Shown piece after piece: positions 23,562 through 30,931 of a stretch of 64,000 bases of DNA. Every line of letters starts with the position of its first letter. The first letter of the stretch is position 1. The stretch spans positions 17,198 to 81,197 of the forward strand of contig DATJIF010000186.1 of assembly GCA_035493475.1 (NCBI GenBank). The letters are read 5' to 3'. The DNA comes from Actinospica sp035493475 (GTDB taxonomy: Bacteria; Actinomycetota; Actinomycetes; Streptomycetales; Catenulisporaceae). The position numbers were made by a program, and so were the translations under genes. The notes beneath the pieces are model-generated. The model made no database searches. It was not told where the DNA came from and worked only from the letters and a program-made list of their open reading frames with translations.

Positions 23562-24218
23562 GTGAGTGATCGTTCCGGATGGACGCTCCGCCGGGTGCTG
23601 GGCTGGGCGGCGCTCGGCGTCGTGGCGTTCGGTGCGCTGAAGATCGCGCACTCGCAGCAGCCGCCGCAGGGCCCGCCGAGCCCGGCCGCCGCCGCGTACC
23701 TGCCGCCGGTGCCCGCGCCGGGCTCGGTCTTCGCGTCCCCGCTCGGCGCCGCGCTGCCGGTGCGCATCGACATCCCGGACGCGGACATCCACGCGGAGCT
23801 GATGAAGGTCGGGCTGCAGTCCGACGGCAGCGTGGGCGTGCCGCCGCTGGACCAGGCGCAGCGAGCCGCCTGGTACGACGGAAGCCCGTCGCCGGGCGAG
23901 GCGGGCCCCTCGATCATCGACGCGCACGTGGACTCCCGGGAGACGAAGGGCTTCCGCGGCGCGTTCTACAACCTCGGCGAGGTCCAGCCCGGTGAGCAGA
24001 TCGAAATCACCCGTTCGGACCACGTCGTGGCCACCTTCACGGTGGACTCGGTGCAGCAGGCGCCGAAGGACGACTTCCCGACCAGCCGCGTGTACGGCAG
24101 CGTCTCGTACGCCGCGCTGCGCCTGATCACCTGCGGCGGCGACTTCGACTACGCCAAGGGCAGCTACAAGGACAATACGATCGTGTACGCCCATCTGACT
24201 GACACGAGCACGAACTGA
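23562..24218 (+). CDS. Class F sortase
   Basis: A 218-residue protein with an N-terminal membrane anchor (LGWAALGVVAFGALKIA, residues 11-27), a Pro/Ala linker to about 50, and a sortase domain. The catalytic His is in IIDAHVDS (about 126) and the Cys in LITCGGDFDYAKGSYKDN (about 189). The DNTIVYAHL ending is the class F pattern. Class F sortases occur in actinobacteria and have poorly known substrates; no LPxTG-type substrate gene is seen nearby. The GTG start is 10 bp upstream-spaced from the next gene's stop/start gap, and it probably forms an operon with the lipid synthase that follows 10 bp later. Confidence 0.85.
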   Translation: MSDRSGWTLRRVLGWAALGVVAFGALKIAHSQQPPQGPPSPAAAAYLPPVPAPGSVFASPLGAALPVRIDIPDADIHAELMKVGLQSDGSVGVPPLDQAQRAAWYDGSPSPGEAGPSIIDAHVDSRETKGFRGAFYNLGEVQPGEQIEITRSDHVVATFTVDSVQQAPKDDFPTSRVYGSVSYAALRLITCGGDFDYAKGSYKDNTIVYAHLTDTSTN

Positions 24219-24228
24219 GGCGCGGCGC

Positions 24229-26826
24229 ATGACCCAGGCGGAGACCGGCGGTGAGATATCCGTGGACGCGGCGGCCGAGGCGAGGCCGCCGAAGCGCTAC
24301 GTCCCCGAGGGTCTGACCCGCCGCTGGGTCCGTGCGGGAGTCGCCCTCGCCCGCGTCGTGCGCGAGGCCCCGTTCACGCTCGTGCTCATCGCCGCGCTCT
24401 GGATCATCGCGCTCGCGACCCGCAGCCTCGCCTACGGTCCGAGCGACCAACTGCTCGGCCACGTCGGCCTCGACACCACCGCGATCACCTCCGGCCGCGT
24501 CTGGACGCTGCTCACGTACACCTTCTGGTGCCAGAACGTCTGGGCCTACCTGGCCAACACGGTCCTGATCCTCGCGTTCGTCGTACCGGCGGAGCGGCGA
24601 CTCGGCACGTGGCGCACGATCGGCCTGCTGGCGCTGTGTCAGATCGGCGGCGCGCTGATCGGAATCGGCGCGGTCGAGGCCGGGTCGGCGGCCGGAGACC
24701 TCTGGCTGCAGAGCACCGTCGGCGCCGAATACAACACGACGGTCGGCGCGTCCGTCGGCGTCGTCGGCGTCGGCCTGGCACTCAGCGCACGCATGTCCAC
24801 GCTCTGGCGCCGCCGAACCCGACTGCTGCTCGTCATCGGCACACTGCTGTTCCTGTTCTACGACGGCGGCGTGCTCGACATCTCCCGCGCCTTCTCCGCG
24901 CTCATCGGCCTCGGCGTCGGGCTCCTGTTCCTCCAGCGCGGCTCACGGCGGTTCCGGCTGGCGAGCTCGCACGCGGAGACGCGCGTCCTCGTCGCCGTCT
25001 TCGCGCTCACCTCGGCGCTCGGACCGCTCATCGCGTGGATCACCAATAACCCGTACGGCCCCATGGCCATCCTGGTGAACCTGTTCATCGACGAGGCGCC
25101 GACCCAGGACGACATCCACGACTACTGCACCAAGGCCTCGGACTACTACGACCCCGTCGCCTGCCGCGCCAGCCAGGCCGAGCACGTGCTCGCCGGAACC
25201 CCCGCGATCCTGGTCCTGTTCGTGCCGGTCCTGCTGCTCGGCGTCATCGCCTACGGCCTGTGGCGGGGGCGGCGGATGGCCTGGTGGGCCGCGATCGTCT
25301 GCGAGGTCGTGCTCGGCACCGTGACCGTCCGGTACGCGCAGATGCTCGTCGACCTGACCGAGGGCCAGCCGGACGAGCAGGGCGTGCCGACCGCGATCAA
25401 GATCTACACCGGTCTGATCATGTGCATTCCGGTCGGCGTCGTCATCGTCCTGCTGCTCACGCGCCGCCACTTCGCCCTGCGCGCGCCGCGCTGGACCGCC
25501 CTGAAGCTGCTCGGCACGCTCGTCGTCACCTTCGTCGCGGTCGGCGCGCTCTATGTGAACTTCGCCTACCAGGTGCGCGTGCAGTGGGACCCGGACGCGA
25601 CCGTCAGCGCCCTGCTCGCCGACTATCCGAAGCGGCTCTTCTCACCGACCTGGCTCACGCTCGTCAACGAGAACACGGCCGCGCTGATCCCCGAAGGCGG
25701 GATCGCGAAGGCGCTGTACATCGCCGTCGGCCCGGTCTTCTGGGTGATCGCGCTCGGCGGCCTGCTGCTGACCTTCCGCCGCACGGCGATCCGCGGCGCG
25801 GGGGAGAAGGCCACGGCCGACCGGCTGCTGACGAACTTCGGCGGCTCGGCGCTGTCCTACATGACGACCTGGCCGGGAAACGACTACTGGATCAGCCCGG
25901 ACGAGACGGCCGCCGTCGCCTACCGCGTGATCGGCGGCATCGCGCTGACCACGGGCGATCCGTACGGCAAGGCCGAGTCGCGCGCGGCGGCCGTCGAGCA
26001 GTTCACGCGGTACTGCGACAGCCAGGGCTGGAGTCCGTGCTTCTACAGCGTCACGGACGAGACCCGCACGGCCACCGACAAGCTCGGCTGGAGTTCGGTG
26101 CAGGTGGCCGAGGACACCGTGCTCGACCTGCCGGACCTCAAGTTCAGCGGCAAGAAGTGGCAGGACGTGCGTACCGCCCTGAACAAGGCGGGCAAGGTCG
26201 GGATCACCGCGCAGTGGTTCACCTTCCCGACCGCGCCGCTCAGCGTGCAGCAGCACATCAGGGAGCTGTCCGAGGAGTGGGTCGCGGACAAGGGCCTGCC
26301 GGAGATGGGCTTCACCCTCGGCGGGCTCAACGAGCTGCAGGACCCGCGGGTGCGCTGCCTCGTGGCCCTCGACGAGGACGACCGGCTGCACGGCGTGACC
26401 AGCTGGCTTCCGGTCTATCAGGACGGTGAGCCGGTCGGCTGGACGCTCGACTTCATGCGCCGCGCGGCGGACGGCTTCCGCGGCGTGATGGAGTTCCTGA
26501 TCGCCTCCGCCGCGCTCGGTTTCCAGGAGGAGGGCGCGCACTTCCTGAGCCTGTCCGGTGCCCCGCTGGCCCGGATCGACCGCGGAACCCAGTCGGTGCC
26601 GCTCCAACGCGTCCTCGACGTGGCCGGAAAGGCGCTCGAACCGGTCTACGGATTCCGCTCGCTGCTCGCGTTCAAGGCGAAGTTCCAGCCGCAGTATTTC
26701 CCGCTCTACATGTGCTATCCGGACCCCGCCGCGCTCCCGGCGATCGGCAACGCCATCGGCCGCGCCTATCTCCCGCACACGAACGCCGCCCAGATGGTCC
26801 GGCTGAGCAGAAAACTGATGAGTTAG
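24229..26826 (+). CDS. Rhomboid-like plus aminoacyl-phospholipid synthase (DUF2156) fusion membrane protein
   Basis: An 865-residue protein. Residues about 45-230 are a rhomboid-like membrane domain (GRVWTLLTYTFWCQNVWAY, VPAERRLGTWRTIGL); the Ser of a rhomboid GxSx motif may be in TVGASVGVVG. Several more helices follow (about 245-520). The C-terminal 310 residues are the MprF/LysX-type DUF2156 domain that transfers an aminoacyl group from tRNA to a lipid: LLTNFGGSALSYMTTWPGND, YRVIGGIALTTGDPYG and a final FKAKFQPQYFPLYMCY. Likely modifies phosphatidylglycerol or diacylglycerol with an amino acid, lowering envelope charge. A membrane esterase lies directly downstream on the other strand, as seen with aminoacyl-lipid synthase/hydrolase pairs elsewhere. 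Confidence 0.82.
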   Translation: MTQAETGGEISVDAAAEARPPKRYVPEGLTRRWVRAGVALARVVREAPFTLVLIAALWIIALATRSLAYGPSDQLLGHVGLDTTAITSGRVWTLLTYTFWCQNVWAYLANTVLILAFVVPAERRLGTWRTIGLLALCQIGGALIGIGAVEAGSAAGDLWLQSTVGAEYNTTVGASVGVVGVGLALSARMSTLWRRRTRLLLVIGTLLFLFYDGGVLDISRAFSALIGLGVGLLFLQRGSRRFRLASSHAETRVLVAVFALTSALGPLIAWITNNPYGPMAILVNLFIDEAPTQDDIHDYCTKASDYYDPVACRASQAEHVLAGTPAILVLFVPVLLLGVIAYGLWRGRRMAWWAAIVCEVVLGTVTVRYAQMLVDLTEGQPDEQGVPTAIKIYTGLIMCIPVGVVIVLLLTRRHFALRAPRWTALKLLGTLVVTFVAVGALYVNFAYQVRVQWDPDATVSALLADYPKRLFSPTWLTLVNENTAALIPEGGIAKALYIAVGPVFWVIALGGLLLTFRRTAIRGAGEKATADRLLTNFGGSALSYMTTWPGNDYWISPDETAAVAYRVIGGIALTTGDPYGKAESRAAAVEQFTRYCDSQGWSPCFYSVTDETRTATDKLGWSSVQVAEDTVLDLPDLKFSGKKWQDVRTALNKAGKVGITAQWFTFPTAPLSVQQHIRELSEEWVADKGLPEMGFTLGGLNELQDPRVRCLVALDEDDRLHGVTSWLPVYQDGEPVGWTLDFMRRAADGFRGVMEFLIASAALGFQEEGAHFLSLSGAPLARIDRGTQSVPLQRVLDVAGKALEPVYGFRSLLAFKAKFQPQYFPLYMCYPDPAALPAIGNAIGRAYLPHTNAAQMVRLSRKLMS

Positions 26827-26840
26827 CGGAGCCGGCCGCG

Positions 26841-28187
26841 TCAGGGCACGAGCATCGTCTGCCGCGCGAGCCAGTCGAGGTTCCGCTCCAAGCCCGGCCG
26901 CCACACCTGCCAGCCGTGGCCGCCGGGCAGCTCCTCGTAGACGACGTTCATGTCCGCAGCCTGGCACGCCGCGAAGACTTTCCGCTGCTGTGGACGATAT
27001 GTGCCGTCATCCGAGCCTGCGACGACCACACCGTGCAACTCGGGGAACTTCCTCGTCTTCATGACCGTAAGAGGATCAACGGCGAGAAACGCGGCCTTGT
27101 TTCCGCCGAAGGCCTTGTCGACGCTCTCCTGAAAGGTGCCGAGCGTCGGCTGATCCTGACCGGAGATGGAGATGAAGTCATGGAACACGCTCGGCCGGTT
27201 GACCGCGAACTGCAGCGCGCAGGTCCCGCCGTAGGAGAGCCCCGCGACGGCCCACTGCGCCGGGTCGGTGTCGACCTGGAAGGTGGACTTGACCCAGTCC
27301 GGCACGTCCTCGGTGAGGTACGTCTGGGCTTTGCCGAGCCGGGAGTCCATGCACATCGGGTTGCCGAACTCGGAGCCCGTCGCGTCCGCCATGACCACGA
27401 CCGGGGCCAGCCCGTGGTGCCGGGAGGCGTAGCTGTTCATCATGTTCACGATGTCGCCGCCGTCCACCCAGTCGCTCGGCGAGCCCGGCTGCCCGGCGAG
27501 CAGCAGCAGGACGGGCAGAGCGGGCCTCGGCGTGGCCTGGTAGGCGGGCGGCAGGTAGATCCAGGCGTCGCGCGCGTGGAAGCCGGAGTGCGTGGCCGGG
27601 ATCGCGGCGGAGGTGAGCGTGCCGGCCGCCGGCATGTCCGCCGGAGCGTGCCAGACCTCGGACAGGTACGTCCCGGCCGGCGCGACGACGAGCGGCTTGC
27701 TGCCGGTCACGTCCTTCAGCGGCGTCGCGGTCGTCGTCAGGGACCTGAGCGCGTCGCGCAGGGTCGGGTACTGGTCGTAGACCCGGTTGATCTGGTTGAG
27801 CCCGAAGACCGCCGCGACCAGCATCGCGACCCCGGCGAGCAGCTTCGGCCGCCAGCCGGGCCGCCGGAACAGCTGCACGAGCCCGAGCGCCAGCGCGCCG
27901 AGGATCACCCCGATCCAGACGACCACGTCCGTCGGCAGGTCGTCCGGGAAGGGCCGCCAGACCCGGTCCACGAACAGCCCGATGCCGAGGGAGACCAGCG
28001 CCGTCCCGAGCAGGATCGCCGGGACCCAGCGCGCCCACCAGCGCGGCTCGCGCCCGTAGACCAGTGCGAGCAGCGCGGCCAGGCCCAGCAGCGTCAGCAG
28101 GAGAGGAGTGAACCCGGAGACGATCGACCAGTCGAGCGGCCCCTCCGCCAGGACGACACGCCCGGAGCCGGGGACCACGTCACGCAT
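26841..28187 (-). CDS. Membrane-anchored esterase D-type alpha/beta hydrolase
   Basis: A 448-residue protein. Residues about 18-150 contain four transmembrane helices; the rest is an extracytoplasmic esterase domain of the putative-esterase (PF00756) type. The nucleophile elbow is AGLSYGGTCAL, and the end PGGHGWQVWRPGLERNL carries the catalytic His. The ATG at 28187 is preferred because AAGG lies 8-9 bp upstream. The gene converges on the aminoacyl-lipid synthase with 14 bp between stops. Esterases of this kind adjacent to aminoacyl-lipid synthases can remove the amino acid from the lipid; that pairing is inference. A second esterase with a short anchor occurs at 57581. Confidence 0.78.
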   Translation of the reverse strand: MRDVVPGSGRVVLAEGPLDWSIVSGFTPLLLTLLGLAALLALVYGREPRWWARWVPAILLGTALVSLGIGLFVDRVWRPFPDDLPTDVVVWIGVILGALALGLVQLFRRPGWRPKLLAGVAMLVAAVFGLNQINRVYDQYPTLRDALRSLTTTATPLKDVTGSKPLVVAPAGTYLSEVWHAPADMPAAGTLTSAAIPATHSGFHARDAWIYLPPAYQATPRPALPVLLLLAGQPGSPSDWVDGGDIVNMMNSYASRHHGLAPVVVMADATGSEFGNPMCMDSRLGKAQTYLTEDVPDWVKSTFQVDTDPAQWAVAGLSYGGTCALQFAVNRPSVFHDFISISGQDQPTLGTFQESVDKAFGGNKAAFLAVDPLTVMKTRKFPELHGVVVAGSDDGTYRPQQRKVFAACQAADMNVVYEELPGGHGWQVWRPGLERNLDWLARQTMLVP

Positions 28188-28280
28188 GATCAGCACCTTA
28201 GTTAAGCGATCGGCTCGCGCGCACCTCGACACGGCCGTTCCAGGACGTTCTGGGCGGGTATGGGAGGCAGACTTGTCGGT

Positions 28281-29069
28281 GTGACACCGATCGAGTTGAT
28301 GTACCGCGCCTCCGACGTCGACGTGGACGTCTCCGTGCACGCGGAGAACAGCGGCAGCCGGACCGTGCAGTTCGCGATGCTGTGCAGTTTCGTCGGCACC
28401 TTCATGCTGACCCGGCTTGTGGTGCGGATGATCCGGTCCGGCGTCGGGCCGTTCGGGAACGTCAAGGTGGGCTCGGTCCACGTGCACCATCTCGTGCCGG
28501 GCATCGTGCTGATGCTGGTGACCGGCCCGATCCAGTTCGTCGTGGCGCCGCACGGGGCCGTGCGCACGGTGCTGGCCTGCGTCTTCGCGGCAGGAGCCGC
28601 GCTGACGCTGGACGAGTTCGCGCTCTGGCTGCACCTGACCGACGTGTACTGGGAGGAGCAGGGCCGCAAGTCGGTGGACGCCGTGGTGCTGGTGGCCGGG
28701 CTCGGCACGCTCGGCCTCGTGGTGTCCAACCCGGTCGCGCGCACGGAGGGGGAGAGCCTGTGGTTCTACTTCGCGTACCTCTTCCTGACGCTCGGCTTCG
28801 TCGTCGTGGCGCTGTTCAAGGGGCGGCTCTTCCTCGGCCCGGCGGGCGTGCTGCTGATCCCGCTCGGCATCTACGCCGCGCTGCGGCTGGCCAAGCCGGG
28901 CTCGCCCTGGTTCGACCGCTTCTACCGGGCCGGGTCGAAGAAGTATGAGAAGTCGGTGCGCCGGGCCTCGCGCATCAACCTGGAGGACCGGGTGAAGAAG
29001 TTCGTCAGCGGCATGCCGCACCCGGCGAACAACTGGCACCTGCCCGAGCGGAATAAGTCTGACAAGTAG
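28281..29069 (+). CDS. Conserved integral membrane protein with HHL motif
   Basis: A 262-residue membrane protein with about six helices and a long basic C-terminal tail (residues about 210-262). Conserved-looking features are VGSVHVHHLVPGIVLML, with the His cluster in or before a helix, and TLDEFALWLHLTDVYWEEQG, rich in acidic and His residues that could bind a metal. I know such proteins as uncharacterised actinobacterial membrane proteins without an assigned function. The start is uncertain: GTG 28281 gives VTPIELMYRASD; ATG 28260 adds seven residues. It lies 15 bp upstream of ackA, so the two are likely cotranscribed. Confidence 0.7.
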   Translation: MTPIELMYRASDVDVDVSVHAENSGSRTVQFAMLCSFVGTFMLTRLVVRMIRSGVGPFGNVKVGSVHVHHLVPGIVLMLVTGPIQFVVAPHGAVRTVLACVFAAGAALTLDEFALWLHLTDVYWEEQGRKSVDAVVLVAGLGTLGLVVSNPVARTEGESLWFYFAYLFLTLGFVVVALFKGRLFLGPAGVLLIPLGIYAALRLAKPGSPWFDRFYRAGSKKYEKSVRRASRINLEDRVKKFVSGMPHPANNWHLPERNKSDK

Positions 29070-29084
29070 AGGGAGGATGGACGC

Positions 29085-30320
29085 ATGAAGCAGGCCGTGC
29101 TCGTGCTCAATGTCGGCTCGTCGTCGATCAAGTACCAGCTACTCGAACTCGACACCGACATCGACACCGACTCCGGATCCCGACTGGCGACCGGCCTCGT
29201 CGACCGGATCGGCGACAGCGAGGGATCCGGCAAGCTCACGCACAGACAGCCCGATGCCGAACCGTACGAGGTCACGACCCCTTTCGCCGACCACGAACAC
29301 GCTCTCGCCGCCGTCCTGGCCGCATTCCGCGACGCGGGGCCCGACCTCGACAAGATCCGGCTCACGGCGGTCGGCCACCGCGTCGTGCACGGAGGATCGG
29401 AGTTCACCGAGGCGACCGTGCTCGACGAGGCCGCGCTCGCCAAGATCAGGGAGCTGATCCCGCTCGCGCCGCTGCACAACCCGCCGAACGTCACCGGCAT
29501 CGAGGCCGCCCAGCGCGCCTTCCCCGGCGTGCCGCAGGTCGCCGTGTTCGACACCGCATTCCACCAGACGCTCCCGCCCGCCGCGCACACGTACGCCGTG
29601 CCGAGCGAGTGGCGCGACCGGTACGCCGTACGCCGCTACGGCTTCCACGGCACCTCGCACGAGTACGTCTCCCGCCGCGCCGCCGCGTTCCTGGGCCGCG
29701 ACCTCGCGGAGACCAACGTGATCGTCCTGCACCTGGGCAACGGCGCGAGTGTCAGCGCGATCGAGGGCGGCCGCAGCGTGGAGACGTCGATGGGCCTCAC
29801 CCCGCTCGAAGGCCTCGTCATGGGCACGCGCAGCGGCGATATCGACCCGGCGATCCCCGCCTACCTCGAACGCGTAGCCGGGCTCGACGCAGCGTCCGTG
29901 GAGGAGGCGCTGAACCGAAAGAGCGGCCTGCTCGCCCTGGCCGGCAGCAACGACCTCCGCGACGTGGACGAGCAGGCGGACGACGGCGACGCGTCCGCCC
30001 AACTCGCCATCGACGTGTACTGCCACCGAATCCGCAAGTACGTCGGCGCCTACTACGCGGTCCTCGGCCGAGTGGACGCGATCGTCTTCACCGCCGGTGT
30101 CGGCGAGAACGACTCCCGCATCCGCGAACGCAGCCTCTCCGGCCTGGAGCGCCTGGGCATCGGAATCGACCCCGCCCGCAACGATTCCCCTGCCCACGCC
30201 GAACGCCTCATCTCCCCGGATGACGCCGAAGTCGCCGTGCTCGTCATCCCCACCGACGAGGAAATCGAGATCGCCCGCCAGGCCCTCGCCGCGCTCACGG
30301 CGGTCAGTTCTTCTTATTAG
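29085..30320 (+). CDS. ackA: Acetate kinase
   Basis: A 411-residue enzyme that interconverts acetate plus ATP and acetyl phosphate. All family landmarks are visible: NVGSSSIKYQLLELD near the start, VGHRVVHGGSEFTEA, HLGNGASVSAIEGGRSVETS with MGLTPLEGLVMGTRSGDIDP, and FTAGVGENDSRIRE near residue 335. Length matches the family. The ribosome site GGGAGG lies 9 bp before the ATG. The usual partner phosphotransacetylase (pta) is not next to it; instead the upstream gene encodes the HHL membrane protein, 15 bp away. Confidence 0.95.
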   Translation: MKQAVLVLNVGSSSIKYQLLELDTDIDTDSGSRLATGLVDRIGDSEGSGKLTHRQPDAEPYEVTTPFADHEHALAAVLAAFRDAGPDLDKIRLTAVGHRVVHGGSEFTEATVLDEAALAKIRELIPLAPLHNPPNVTGIEAAQRAFPGVPQVAVFDTAFHQTLPPAAHTYAVPSEWRDRYAVRRYGFHGTSHEYVSRRAAAFLGRDLAETNVIVLHLGNGASVSAIEGGRSVETSMGLTPLEGLVMGTRSGDIDPAIPAYLERVAGLDAASVEEALNRKSGLLALAGSNDLRDVDEQADDGDASAQLAIDVYCHRIRKYVGAYYAVLGRVDAIVFTAGVGENDSRIRERSLSGLERLGIGIDPARNDSPAHAERLISPDDAEVAVLVIPTDEEIEIARQALAALTAVSSSY

Positions 30321-30378
30321 CCGCTCCGCTCGGGTGAATACGGGTGACTCCGGCCCGCGCGGCCGCGTTGGGCCCGTC

Positions 30379-30819
30379 ATGGACGTGGAGAACCTCGACG
30401 CTCTCAATCCCGCAGAACTCGACGAGTTGCTCGAACGCGCGCTGAATCCGCAGGTGCCGGTCGAGCTGCTCTACGCCGTCCTCGAACGCATCGGCCCGGC
30501 GGCGGATCCGCGCGGGAAGGGGCCGCTGCCGCCGTCGTCGCCGGACACCGAGCAGACCACGGTGATGCCGCCGCTCGCCATGGCGCCGCAGCCCCCGCGC
30601 GGCGCCGCCACCGACCGCGCCGTCCGCCCGGAGCGCCCGAAGCAGCAGCCGCCGTCTCCCAATGCCAAGCAGCAGGGTGCACCGCCACAGAAGCCTGCGA
30701 CCTCGCAACTGGGTCCGCTGAATCATCCGAAGCCCGCCTCGGCTGCCGCGCAGCCGTCGCGCGGTGCGCACGCTCCCAGCCGTCGCGTCGCGCCACCGCC
30801 CGGCGAACCGAAGAACTGA
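30379..30819 (+). CDS. Small Pro-rich hypothetical protein
   Basis: A 146-residue protein. Residues 1-42 form a compact helical acidic segment (LDALNPAELDELLERALN). The rest is a Pro/Gln/Ala/Lys-rich tail, probably disordered and increasingly basic toward the end. It resembles small actinobacterial proteins where a short helical motif is tethered to a disordered tail, but no family is recognised. It lies 58 bp after ackA. No signal or membrane helix. Confidence 0.55.
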   Translation: MDVENLDALNPAELDELLERALNPQVPVELLYAVLERIGPAADPRGKGPLPPSSPDTEQTTVMPPLAMAPQPPRGAATDRAVRPERPKQQPPSPNAKQQGAPPQKPATSQLGPLNHPKPASAAAQPSRGAHAPSRRVAPPPGEPKN

Positions 30820-30857
30820 TCGCTCCGAACAGGGCGGATGTATCCACTCCCTGTTTT

Positions 30858-30879
30858 GTTCACTGGCGTTTCACCGCCA
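30858..30879 (+). promoter_or_regulatory. PHO-box-like tandem repeat (PhoP site) upstream of phospholipase C
   Basis: GTTCACTGGCG and TTTCACCGCCA are two adjacent 11-nt units that match the Streptomyces PhoP direct-repeat unit, with its conserved TTCAC core. They end 52 bp before the phospholipase start. PhoP sites typically control phosphate-starvation genes, including phospholipases. Binding is inferred. Confidence 0.6.
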
Positions 30880-30889
30880 TGACACGAAT

Positions 30890-30903
30890 CTTGTCTGGAC
30901 AAG
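30890..30903. promoter_or_regulatory. 14-bp perfect palindrome in the phospholipase promoter
   Basis: CTTGTC-TG-GACAAG, 11 bp after the PHO-box-like repeat and 28 bp before the phospholipase ATG. Could be a second regulator's operator. Confidence 0.4.
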
Positions 30904-30931
30904 TGGCGGCGGTGGCGGCAGGTTGCTCAGC

